DNA of 10,637 nt, taken from contig JBHYFA010000087.1 of the NCBI GenBank assembly GCA_051859825.1, positions 1-10,637 on the forward strand, written 5' to 3'. The position numbers and the translations under genes were made by a program. This document shows, in pieces, positions 1-7,179 of this stretch; position 1 is the first letter of the stretch, and every line of letters begins with the position of its first letter. Source of the stretch: CSBr16-58 sp051859825 (GTDB lineage Bacteria > Bacteroidota > Bacteroidia > Flavobacteriales > Schleiferiaceae). The notes beneath the pieces are model-generated. The model made no database searches, was not told the origin of the DNA, and worked only from the letters and a program-made list of their open reading frames with translations.

Positions 1-969
1 ATGGTCGATTTTGTGATTCATAATAGTTTAAATGTTTATGCGTTCGATATGCTACCAAGTGCAGCTTCCACATCTGCTGGTTTTGAAGTATATTATAAGC
101 TTGGCTCATATCAAGGTTTTGAACAAATAGATACAGCTTGGACGCTGCTTCAGTCATATACGGATCAGAATGTCAGTGCGGGTGTTCCGCATCGCTTGAA
201 GCTAGATACGCCGGTTAAACTCAATGGAGGAGGAACTACGTATTCGTTTTATCTCACGCGAACCGATGCAAGTGTTCGATATACGAATGGTAGTAATGAA
301 TATGCTGTTTTCACTTCAAACGACGATATGGATATTTTGGAAGGTATTGGAGTAGTTTATCCTTTCGGAAGTAGTATTCGGCCACGCATTTGGAATGGCA
401 CGGTGATTTACGGCACCGAAGCTTGCTCAGATGTGCGCATTGAAGCCGATATTGATTTTGGCGATACGGTATTTGCCGATTTTACTTGGGCTACTGTAAG
501 TCATACCGTAGCATTTCAAAGTACTAGTGTGAATGCCGATTCGGTGAAGTGGTATTTTGCCGGCTTGGGTACAGCCACTGGGGATAGTATTAGCTTTCAA
601 TTTCCGGAAACCAATAGCTATGAGGTGTGTATGGTTGCCTTCAATGATTGTGGGTCAGATACCATTTGTAAGCTTGTGTGGGCCGAGAATATTTCGGTTA
701 ATGAATATGATTTAGCCTCTAAATTGAAGCTTTTTCCCAATCCAAACAACGGTAGTTTTACCTTAGGTTTTCAACAAGAGCTTACGGGAGATTTAATTAT
801 TGAATGCATAGACTTAAAGGGTAAAACGCTGATGCGCGATGAAATACCTAACTTTTCGGGCACATTCAGTAAAAGCTACCAGCTTAATCACCTGGCCTCT
901 GGAACGTATATGATTCGTTTGAGCGCTCCAAATGGGGTTATAACAAGAAGGATTGTTGTAAGTCGATAG
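1..969 (+). CDS. T9SS-secreted surface protein with PKD domain, 3' part only
   Basis: This is the C-terminal 322 residues of a secreted protein. The ATG at base 1 is probably not the start: there is no signal peptide, and residue 1 aligns with an internal Met of the larger paralogue at 1481-5611 (after its residues 'GGN'). Residues about 1-140 form a beta-rich domain, about 157-227 a PKD-like domain (starting 'ADFTW', with paired cysteines), and 'VWAENISV' is a linker. From about 241 to 322 there is a T9SS type A sorting domain ('LKLFPNPNNG', ending 'ITRRIVVSR'). Family knowledge says the tail is recognised by the T9SS translocon and removed when the protein is released or anchored at the surface. 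PKD and beta domains are usually adhesive or structural, so the ligand is unknown. Stop is TAG at 967-969. A palindromic element starts 3 bp after it. A role beyond 'secreted surface protein' would be a guess. Confidence 0.9.
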   Translation: MVDFVIHNSLNVYAFDMLPSAASTSAGFEVYYKLGSYQGFEQIDTAWTLLQSYTDQNVSAGVPHRLKLDTPVKLNGGGTTYSFYLTRTDASVRYTNGSNEYAVFTSNDDMDILEGIGVVYPFGSSIRPRIWNGTVIYGTEACSDVRIEADIDFGDTVFADFTWATVSHTVAFQSTSVNADSVKWYFAGLGTATGDSISFQFPETNSYEVCMVAFNDCGSDTICKLVWAENISVNEYDLASKLKLFPNPNNGSFTLGFQQELTGDLIIECIDLKGKTLMRDEIPNFSGTFSKSYQLNHLASGTYMIRLSAPNGVITRRIVVSR

Positions 970-972
970 AAT

Positions 973-1129
973 TAGTCTAGAGTCTGTCCATAAAGTTCAT
1001 TAGCGGCGTTGCACTTGGATTGAAAACAGTCATTGACTTTAGTCAACTCCTTGTTTTTCAATCCTGCGTGCGCCTTGCTACTGAACTTTCTGAATCAGAC
1101 TCTTGACTTTATGGACAAACACTAGTCTA
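973..1129. repeat. Palindromic MITE/REP-like element, about 157 bp
   Basis: Imperfect inverted repeat just after the stop codon at 969. The outer arms 973-996 and 1106-1129 match at 21 of 24 positions as reverse complements and share the core GTCCATAAAGT. Nested arms are 992-999 with 1082-1089 (8 of 8, AAAGTTCA), GGATTGAAAA at 1017-1026 with 1055-1064 (10 of 10), and a central TTGACT-TT-AGTCAA at 1033-1046. The 8-mer TAGTCTAG also occurs as a direct repeat at 973-980 and 1123-1130, which could be a target-site duplication around a 142-bp core (981-1122). There is no reading frame of note inside, so if mobile it would have to be moved in trans. When transcribed it should fold into a long hairpin and could also act as a 3' barrier for the upstream mRNA. 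The structure is seen directly; its mobile origin is inferred. Confidence 0.7.
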
Positions 1130-1480
1130 GTGTTTTGTTGAGTAAATTATTCTTTCATCACTATAAATTCATTTTTGCGGTATTATAATCGCTTGTTTAA
1201 AATTGATACGTAATTCCTACTAAAAATACCTACATTATTTAAAATGGATTATTTTTTAGATTGATTTTATAATCTAAAGTTTACGAGTTTAACATTATGC
1301 ATTGATAATCATTTTATTAATCAAGAATTAATTTTTTTTGTTCTATATTAGCAATCTCAAAAAAATGCTAAATTTATTTAGTGTAGCATAATATTCTTTT
1401 TCACATTTATGAATGTTACAATAATTGAAAATCTGCATTTTTTTCCGATTTGTTTAACACTTATTTTAATTCAAATTCTA
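1130..1480. other. AT-rich spacer and probable leader before the large secreted gene
   Basis: No gene is visible here. The stretch is strongly AT-rich. It holds one perfect 8-bp inverted repeat, TTTAGATT at 1255-1262 and AATCTAAA at 1271-1278 (loop of 8), which could be an operator or a weak hairpin. The best -7-like element I find is TATATTAG at 1344-1351, one base off TAnnTTTG and without a good -33 partner, so the promoter of the next gene is not fixed. In-frame codons from ATG 1409 to 1480 encode a segment that precedes the signal peptide and is better read as untranslated leader. Confidence 0.4.
1255..1278. repeat. Perfect 8-bp inverted repeat in AT-rich spacer
   Basis: TTTAGATT (1255-1262), 8-base loop, AATCTAAA (1271-1278). 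It lies about 200 bp before the ATG at 1481. It could be a regulator site or a weak AT-rich hairpin. No T-tract makes it a convincing terminator. Confidence 0.35.
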
Positions 1481-4400
1481 ATGAAAGCAAAACTACCTAA
1501 CCTACTAACAAAGGTGTCTTTTGCCTTTACGCTGCTTTTATTTTTAGGCAGTGAAACGGCATTCAGTCAAACCCAACCCATGGTCATCTATGATCCGGGA
1601 GGGCCTATCGGGAACACTATTCCATTTAATTCTGCGGCTAGTAATCGTAGAGCTTGGATTTACACTCCTCAGGATTTCCCAAATTCTCAACCAGGCTTAA
1701 TCACTCGAATTTATTTTCTAGCCTCGGGTAATCCTAGTCCAAGTTTTACCAATGTGACTATTTCAATGGGAACAACCACGCTTTCAAACTTTACGGGTAA
1801 TGTTGCGTGGCCAACAGGAGGTACGGTGGTGCTCAATGCTCCAACCTACACGCCTGTGGGAACGCCTTCTACTGGAACATCATCGGGTACTTGGATGGCC
1901 TTTGATTTGACTACTCCGTTTTTGTTTGATAACGTGTCTAACTTTTTTGTTGACGCCCAACAAAATGGTTATACCACTGGCTTTACAACACAGCAAGCTA
2001 ACGTTCCAGGTAAATCCGTTTTCGGATCTGCTAGCGCGGCTGCTCCAGGAATACAAGATCGACATGCCATGTTTGGTTTCGATTGGATTCCTGCGGGCCC
2101 TTGTACAGCTCCTCCAGTAGCTGGAGCAACCATTGCTAATCCACAAACTGTATGTATTGGTAATACCACTAATCTTACTGTTGACCCAATGAGTTTTGGC
2201 CAAGGGCAAACATATCAATGGCAATCTTCCACCAACGGTACAACATGGGTGAATATGCTGAACGACACCCTAAGCGCCGTGAATGCAACAGTCAATGATA
2301 CTACATTCTATCGTTTGGCTATAACTTGTAATAACCAAACCAGCTTTTCTACTCCCGTAAGAGTTGATGCAGTTGGAAGTTCTTTAAGTGGAGCTTATAC
2401 CATTAACCAATTTGGATCAACAACGGGCACTAATTTCGCTTCTTTTCAAGACTTTTTTGATGCATTAGTTTGTGGTGGTGTTACAGGGCCGGTTACTGTA
2501 GATGTTGTCTCGGGTACAGGACCGTATTTAGAAAGGGTAGAGGCAGGGCCCATCGCGGGAACTTCTGCCGTCAACACAATAACCATAAATGGAAATGGTA
2601 ATACGCTATCCTACGCAGCCGCTGGAACTAATGATCGTACCACCTTTGTCCTTGATGGGACATCTCACCTGCATGTGGATAGCTTAAACATTTTTGCTAC
2701 GGGAACTACCTATGGATGGGTTATGCAACTTATGAACGGTGCAGATCACAATACGTTTACCAACTGTCATTTTGAAACTAGTACCACAGGAACATCTACT
2801 TTCTTCTCCGGTGTAGTTATGAGTAGTTCTCTTACTTCTGCTCTTACCTTAGGTAATAATGCTAATCATACCACTTTTGATAACTGCAAATTTATAGGAG
2901 GCTATTATGGGCTTACCATGAATGGCACCAACACTAATAACCGAAATGTTGGTAATGCCGTTACAAACTGTGTTTTTGAAGATCAACACTTTTATGCCAC
3001 CTATATGCGTGCACAAGATAGCTTGAATTTTTCTGGCAATGACATAAGCCGAGCAACTCGCACGCAAGCAGCAACATATTATGGCATTTTCTTCTCCACA
3101 GGTTTAGGGCGTTCCATCGTGAAAAATAATATTATTCATGATGTACACAACGCTCTTCCTGCTACAAATACCAGTGCTTGCTATCCTGTATATATGTCAG
3201 GTGCAACTGGAGTAGCCGGTAGCCCAAGTATTTTTGCCAATAACCTCATCTATAACATTAACAATGGAGGTATATTCTACGGCTTATATATCCTCGGAGC
3301 GCTTAATGACCACTGGAAGTTTTACCACAATACCGTGGTCATGGATCAGCCGTCATCTACTTCAACTTCGGCCACACGCCCGGTGTTCTTCTCTGGAGCA
3401 CAGAATAATTTTGAGATGAAAAACAACATTTTCTACCTCAACCGTCCGAGTGCGACTAACTTTATGGTCTATATGACTAGTGCGGCAAACAACGTTGACT
3501 TTGACAATAACGTTTATTACACGCCTCATCCTAACTCGGTAACCTTCGGTTTCTCCGGTGGTAACCTCAATGATTTCAGCGATTGGCAAGGCGCAGGTTA
3601 CGATGCAAACGGTATCGAAACCGATCCTTCTTTTGCTGTTCCGGGCTCGGATTATCACCCCACCGTGGGTTCAATCAAAGCACTCGGAACGAATGTACTA
3701 AGCGATGTGCCCTTTGATTTAAATGGCGATCCTCGTACTACTAGCCCTGACCCTGGTGTGTATCAGTTTGACCCGGCTCCATGTAGCGGTGCCTATGACT
3801 TTGTGGTTGACACCTTATTCCCCGGCGGAGTAGAAATCAGCTGGCAGAGCTTCGGTAACGTTACCGAATGGCAAGTAGAATGGGATACCTGCGGATTTAT
3901 CCCGGGTTCTGGCTTAGGTAATCTTGATTCTGTGGTGACTTCCAATAATAACCACGCCATCGCCATGCCTATGGGACAGTGCTTCTGCATTTTTGTGCGT
4001 GAAAAATGTCCTTCGGGTGGATATGGAGTATGGACAGGTCCTATTGAAGTATGCGTACCTATCGAGTACGACGCGCAATTACTTTCTTTGGCATCACCCG
4101 AGTATTTCGATTGCGGCGATAGCTTGATGGAAGTAAAAGTAGAAATCCGCAACAACGGTTTCTTCCCCATCACCTCACTACCTATCACGGTTGAAATAAC
4201 GGGTGATATCAACCAGACTTTCACTACTACTTATACTGGTAACCTTCAAGAAACGGAAGTAGATACCGTAACCATGGGAACCATCAATTCGTATTGGGGT
4301 GGATATATCAATGTGGTAGCGAGTGTAAGTTTGCCAAACGATCAATTCACCGGTAATGATACCCTCACTGTTGATAGCTTGGCGATTCTACCATTCCAGC

Positions 4401-5611
4401 CTAATGTTCTTAATAACGAGTACTGTATAGGTGACGACTCGGTGACGTTAAGTTTGCTTCCATTCCCGAACATCATGTTCAACTGGTTTGATGCTCCTAC
4501 AGGAGGTAATATGGTTCACATTGGTGATGAACTTACCGTGGGTACAGCTGCACCTCCAACCTTCTACGTGGCATTTAACGATTTAATGGACTCTCTTGAA
4601 TCCACCGCAACGGGTAATGTTTCTACATCTAATGGTGGGAATATGTTTGACTTAGTAATTTTCAATACCCTTTCCGTAACCGGCTTCTCCTTGGTAGGAG
4701 CGAGTAGTGGTTTCACCGATGTTCAGGTGTACTACAAATTGGGTTCACTACAAGGACACGAAACCAACCCGGCTTCATGGACGCTGCACGAAACAGTGCC
4801 AAACGTAAACCTTCAAGGTACAGCCAATTTTGTGCGTTTCAATTTGACCAATCCTATCCCAATGACCGCCGGACAAACCTACGGTGTGTATATCCAGCCG
4901 GTAACGGGTAACTTGTCTTACGCATCAGGTGATCCACTGGGGTCTAGCTTAGGTTCTAATGCCGATTTGGAAATCCTTACGGGTATCACCAAAGCGGGTA
5001 GCTGGCCTTCAACTTTATCACCACGATCTTGGAAGGGTAGAGTGCACTACGGCTCTGAGTCTTGCTCGGATATACGTACTCCAGTAACTGCTGTTCCCAA
5101 CACAGACTCGGTGGTAGCCAACTTTACTTGGACCACTATCAGCCACACCGTGGCCTTCCAAAACACCAGCGCAAATGCCGACTCGGTAGTTTGGGATTTT
5201 GCCGGACTAGGTACAGCTTCGGGTGACAGTGTAACTTTCCAGTTCCCGCAGACTGACAGCTTCGAGGTTTGCTTGATTGCATACAGCAGCTGTGGTATCG
5301 ATACCGTTTGTCAGATGGTGTGGGCGGAGAATATCTCGGTAGAGCGCTTCGGTGAATTGCTCGACCTACGTTTATTCCCTAATCCGAATAATGGAACCTT
5401 CACCGTGAGTTTCTTGCAGCACCTGAAAGGCGATCTACAAGTGGAAGTCATCGACTTGAGTGGTAGAGTGATTTTGAATCAACTTTACACCAACCACCAA
5501 GGAGCTTTTGATAATACTTACGACTTGAATCACTTAGCTTCGGGAATGTATCAATTGCGACTACATTCACCAGACGGAACAGCCATCCGATCATTCGTGA
5601 TATCGAAGTAA
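1481..5611 (+). CDS. Large T9SS-secreted protein with right-handed beta-helix, Ig-like and PKD domains
   Basis: The start at 1481 is chosen because it gives a classic Sec signal peptide (residues 1-30, 'MKAKL', hydrophobic 'FAFTLLLFLG', end 'AFSQ'); the in-frame ATG at 1409 would put 24 residues before it. The product is 1376 aa. Domains in order: N-terminal beta-sandwich about 35-205; Ig-like about 207-297; right-handed parallel beta-helix about 301-746 with recurring 'NNIFY', 'NNLIYN' and 'KNNIIH' turns, closing with 'DLNGDPR...DPGVYQF' as is common at the end of such helices; Fn3-like about 767-861; CARDB-like about 862-971; Ig-like about 980-1036; a beta domain about 1041-1196 and PKD about 1212-1282, both paralogous to the protein at 1-969; T9SS type A tail about 1294-1376 ('LRLFPNPNNG'). 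Beta-helices often bind or cleave polysaccharides, but I see no assignable catalytic residues. Codon use changes near 3300. A terminator follows at 5628. Confidence 0.92.
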   Translation: MKAKLPNLLTKVSFAFTLLLFLGSETAFSQTQPMVIYDPGGPIGNTIPFNSAASNRRAWIYTPQDFPNSQPGLITRIYFLASGNPSPSFTNVTISMGTTTLSNFTGNVAWPTGGTVVLNAPTYTPVGTPSTGTSSGTWMAFDLTTPFLFDNVSNFFVDAQQNGYTTGFTTQQANVPGKSVFGSASAAAPGIQDRHAMFGFDWIPAGPCTAPPVAGATIANPQTVCIGNTTNLTVDPMSFGQGQTYQWQSSTNGTTWVNMLNDTLSAVNATVNDTTFYRLAITCNNQTSFSTPVRVDAVGSSLSGAYTINQFGSTTGTNFASFQDFFDALVCGGVTGPVTVDVVSGTGPYLERVEAGPIAGTSAVNTITINGNGNTLSYAAAGTNDRTTFVLDGTSHLHVDSLNIFATGTTYGWVMQLMNGADHNTFTNCHFETSTTGTSTFFSGVVMSSSLTSALTLGNNANHTTFDNCKFIGGYYGLTMNGTNTNNRNVGNAVTNCVFEDQHFYATYMRAQDSLNFSGNDISRATRTQAATYYGIFFSTGLGRSIVKNNIIHDVHNALPATNTSACYPVYMSGATGVAGSPSIFANNLIYNINNGGIFYGLYILGALNDHWKFYHNTVVMDQPSSTSTSATRPVFFSGAQNNFEMKNNIFYLNRPSATNFMVYMTSAANNVDFDNNVYYTPHPNSVTFGFSGGNLNDFSDWQGAGYDANGIETDPSFAVPGSDYHPTVGSIKALGTNVLSDVPFDLNGDPRTTSPDPGVYQFDPAPCSGAYDFVVDTLFPGGVEISWQSFGNVTEWQVEWDTCGFIPGSGLGNLDSVVTSNNNHAIAMPMGQCFCIFVREKCPSGGYGVWTGPIEVCVPIEYDAQLLSLASPEYFDCGDSLMEVKVEIRNNGFFPITSLPITVEITGDINQTFTTTYTGNLQETEVDTVTMGTINSYWGGYINVVASVSLPNDQFTGNDTLTVDSLAILPFQPNVLNNEYCIGDDSVTLSLLPFPNIMFNWFDAPTGGNMVHIGDELTVGTAAPPTFYVAFNDLMDSLESTATGNVSTSNGGNMFDLVIFNTLSVTGFSLVGASSGFTDVQVYYKLGSLQGHETNPASWTLHETVPNVNLQGTANFVRFNLTNPIPMTAGQTYGVYIQPVTGNLSYASGDPLGSSLGSNADLEILTGITKAGSWPSTLSPRSWKGRVHYGSESCSDIRTPVTAVPNTDSVVANFTWTTISHTVAFQNTSANADSVVWDFAGLGTASGDSVTFQFPQTDSFEVCLIAYSSCGIDTVCQMVWAENISVERFGELLDLRLFPNPNNGTFTVSFLQHLKGDLQVEVIDLSGRVILNQLYTNHQGAFDNTYDLNHLASGMYQLRLHSPDGTAIRSFVISK

Positions 5612-5627
5612 ATTCATTTTGAATAAG

Positions 5628-5666
5628 AAAAATCCCGTTTGGCAAGTGCGTCAGACGGGGTTTTTT
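5628..5666 (+). terminator. Rho-independent terminator after the large secreted gene
   Basis: Stem ATCCCGT (5632-5638) pairs with ACGGGGT (5655-5661, one G-T pair), with a 16-nt loop and a run of six T (5661-5666). The left arm is preceded by A residues pairing with the T-tract, so it may also work from the minus strand. It begins 17 bp after the TAA at 5609-5611. Confidence 0.85.
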
Positions 5667-5685
5667 CTTTAGGAGCCTTGTTATC

Positions 5686-5837
5686 CACGGGGCTTCCCGC
5701 CAGGGATTGAAGCGGATACCCCGCAAAGCCTGCTCATTAGTTGAATAAAGTTTTACTCGACATTATTGTTGGGCTATGAATCAAGACAGCATTGATAATA
5801 TGGAGCAGGCTGCGGAGTAGGAGCGGAAAGCCCGGTG
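5686..5837. repeat. GC-rich long inverted-repeat element
   Basis: This is a GC-rich island in an AT-rich spacer. The outer arms 5686-5700 (CACGGGGCTTCCCGC) and 5823-5837 (GCGGAAAGCCCGGTG) are reverse complements at 13 of 15 positions. The inner arms AGCCTGCTC (5727-5735) and GAGCAGGCT (5803-5811) match perfectly, and CCGC (5721-5724) with GCGG (5812-5815) extends the inner stem. The left arm carries about 16 extra bases (5701-5716). The loop 5736-5802 is AT-rich. No convincing reading frame lies inside. It resembles, from memory and unchecked, GC-rich intergenic repeats seen in Bacteroidota genomes. It could be a REP-like element or a structured RNA. Confidence 0.55.
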
Positions 5838-5957
5838 CCGCAAATGCACGAAGGTAAAAAGAAAGAAGGAGTTATTGTATGTGGTAGTTTGACCGAAACG
5901 GGATGGTAATTGCGGCAGGCGGCCAAACAAAAATGAATACAGGAAGGTTACCTATTC
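5838..5957. other. Spacer before the DUF2256 gene
   Basis: No gene recognised. With the terminator and the inverted repeat it completes the 346-bp gap between 5611 and 5958. An ATG at 5933 is out of frame with the DUF2256 gene. No TAnnTTTG -7 element was found close to it. Confidence 0.4.
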
Positions 5958-6098
5958 ATGCACAAAAAACCACATTTGCCAGAGAAAATTTGCTTAACAT
6001 GCAAAAGGCCATTTGCGTGGAGGAAGAAGTGGGAGCGGGATTGGGAGCAGGTGAAATATTGCAGTGAGCGATGCCGAAGAAGTAAAAATCAATCGTAA
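5958..6098 (+). CDS. DUF2256 family small zinc-ribbon-like protein
   Basis: A 46-aa protein beginning 'MHKKPHLPEKICLTCKRPF' and continuing through 'WRKKWERDW' and 'VKYCSERCRRSK'. This is the full DUF2256 pattern as I know it: basic N-terminus, 'LPEK.C..C.RPF.WR.KW...W..V.YCS..CRR'. Four cysteines (12, 15, 35, 39) in a C-x2-C...C-x3-C arrangement suggest a single zinc site. The function of the family is unknown; it is small, basic and probably cytoplasmic. The start is supported by the family N-terminus and by a purine-rich AGGAAGG at 5941-5947, 10 nt upstream. Its last codons overlap by 10 bp, tail to tail, the end of the minus-strand gene at 6089-6865. In other genomes the family is often near photolyase/cryptochrome genes (recalled, unchecked); none is seen here. 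Confidence 0.88.
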   Translation: MHKKPHLPEKICLTCKRPFAWRKKWERDWEQVKYCSERCRRSKNQS

Positions 6099-6865
6099 TT
6101 TTCGATAATCATAAACTCCTTCATATCACGGGCGTGTACGTAGTTGTCGTAACACTGAAGTAAGGAAATAAGCAGCTCGTAATCGGTGGAATTTTCGATG
6201 TAATCGTAACCCATTTGGCAGTAAAACAGAAAAGGTTGGAGGTCTTCCTTCGCCATTCCCGTAATAATCATAAGCGTGTGTCGGTTATTTCCTTCTTCGA
6301 GTTTATCAAAAAATGCATCTCGAGCTTTGAGTTCTTGGAGGATGTTTAGTTGTCGAATACGCGAAGAGAAGGCTTGATAAAGCGCTTCTATGGGATCGCT
6401 AAAGCTGGCAGGATGAGGTAAGCCAGGTTCACGAATATCTTTATTATCAGGTACGGTAGGCTTTCGCAGCGGCATTGTTCGCGGACGATTGGTGGTAAGT
6501 TGATACGAGAAAATGCTAACCTCATCGAGGAGGTAATTTTCTTTTTTCAAAACAAACCGCCGTTCTTTAAAAAAATCTTCTTTTTTCACAACATGGTAAA
6601 GGTAGGCGTAACTCAACATAGACAAAACTAGAGTGTCGCCTATGCGGGCGTGGAGACGGAATTTTCCGTTGACATTTGTGATGGTTCCTTTGGAAGTTCG
6701 AGGATTGATTACGTGCACGTTTGGAAGAATTTCGCCCTTTTCATTTAAGGCTATGCCAATCATTTCCTCATCATAATACTCCGATTGTGCCATTAGCGAG
6801 AATGACATGAGCAGCGGGTAAACCGTAAGAAGAAAAATATTGAATGTACGAAAAGCTCGGTGCAT
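6089..6865 (-). CDS. Exported protein with carboxypeptidase-regulatory-like beta-sandwich domain
   Basis: 258 aa. Residues 1-27 form a signal peptide ('FNIFLLTVYPLLMSFSLMAQ'), so it is exported to the periplasm or outer membrane. Residues about 35-118 match the CarboxypepD_reg-like fold: 'GIALNEKGEILPNVHVIN', 'SKGTITNVNGKFRL', 'GDTLVLSMLSY' and 'LDEVSIF', the same module that opens SusC-type TonB receptors. Here it stands alone, with no plug or barrel after it. Residues about 119-258 are a proline-rich linker and an alpha-helical tail I do not recognise ('DPIEALYQAFSSRIRQL', 'RDAFFDKL'). There is no T9SS tail and no lipobox cysteine. Start ATG at 6865-6863 lies about 16 nt after a likely transcription start. 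The stop (TGA, 6091-6089) lies inside the 3' end of the convergent DUF2256 gene. The domain call is fairly firm; the role is unknown. Confidence 0.85.
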   Translation of the reverse strand: MHRAFRTFNIFLLTVYPLLMSFSLMAQSEYYDEEMIGIALNEKGEILPNVHVINPRTSKGTITNVNGKFRLHARIGDTLVLSMLSYAYLYHVVKKEDFFKERRFVLKKENYLLDEVSIFSYQLTTNRPRTMPLRKPTVPDNKDIREPGLPHPASFSDPIEALYQAFSSRIRQLNILQELKARDAFFDKLEEGNNRHTLMIITGMAKEDLQPFLFYCQMGYDYIENSTDYELLISLLQCYDNYVHARDMKEFMIIENYD

Positions 6866-6885
6866 TTGGAAAAAAATGTGGATTA

Positions 6886-6893
6886 CAAAGGTA
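6886..6893 (-). promoter_or_regulatory. Bacteroidota -7 promoter element for the minus-strand exported protein
   Basis: Reading the minus strand, TACCTTTG (6893 to 6886) matches TAnnTTTG exactly. Transcription would start near 6880, leaving a short leader before ATG 6865. A -33 TTG is only found 25 bp away (6921-6919), slightly longer than the usual spacing, so the -33 match is poor. Confidence 0.5.
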
Positions 6894-6973
6894 GGTTTAA
6901 AGTTTAAAAAATGCGTGTCAAGTCATTTAATACAAACTTAAGATTAGACGGCTTTAGTTACATTTTGAAAAAC

Positions 6974-6981
6974 TATTTTTG
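6974..6981 (+). promoter_or_regulatory. Candidate -7 element for the tandem-domain secreted protein
   Basis: TATTTTTG matches TAnnTTTG exactly, but the -33 region has only a TTTA and the predicted leader to ATG 7180 would be about 190 nt. Chance matches are expected in such AT-rich DNA. Confidence 0.3.
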
Positions 6982-7131
6982 CACTTTGAAATATGATGCC
7001 ACAGTTTTAATCAAAAATAAAGTGGGTTCATTAATTTAAACAAACGCAAATTAAATTCTTTTCAAATGAAATGTCCATGTAGTAGCCTTCACAAGTTCCA
7101 ATGAAAATTGACTAGGACATTCCATAACTTG

Positions 7132-7151
7132 TCCCGATTTGTATGTCGGGA
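7132..7151. repeat. TCCCGA-N8-TCGGGA inverted repeat upstream of 7180 gene
   Basis: TCCCGA (7132-7137) and TCGGGA (7146-7151) around an 8-base loop, ending 28 bp before ATG 7180. It could be an operator, an mRNA hairpin in the leader, or a remnant of a terminator; there is no following T-tract on the + strand beyond a weak CTTTT. Confidence 0.45.
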
Positions 7152-7179
7152 TGACTTTTAAAAATCAATCTATTTACAT

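Larger units (their letters stand above)
6894..7179. other. Divergent intergenic region between 6865 and 7180 genes
   Basis: No gene seen. It separates two divergently read genes and must hold both promoters. It contains a candidate + strand -7 element at 6974-6981, an inverted repeat ACAAGTT (7091-7097) with AACTTGT (7126-7132), and a GC-rich inverted repeat at 7132-7151 just before the downstream gene. Confidence 0.45.

Noticed and set aside
1..3. ATG at base 1 as the true start of the first gene
   Set aside because: No signal peptide follows although the protein has a T9SS tail, and this Met aligns with an internal Met of the paralogue; the gene very likely extends upstream of the window.
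973..1129. Full insertion sequence
   Set aside because: The element has no transposase frame and is only about 157 bp, so at most it is a non-autonomous element.
1409..1480. ATG 1409 as the start of the large secreted gene
   Set aside because: It would add 24 residues before a complete signal peptide that starts at ATG 1481.
3362..4224. Minus-strand open frames at 3362-3658 and 3793-4224
   Set aside because: They are antisense to the well-supported beta-helix/Fn3 coding region and show no domain or signal.
5448..5726. 92-codon open frame on the minus strand
   Set aside because: It runs antisense to the sorting domain, through the terminator and into the GC-rich repeat, with no recognisable protein features.
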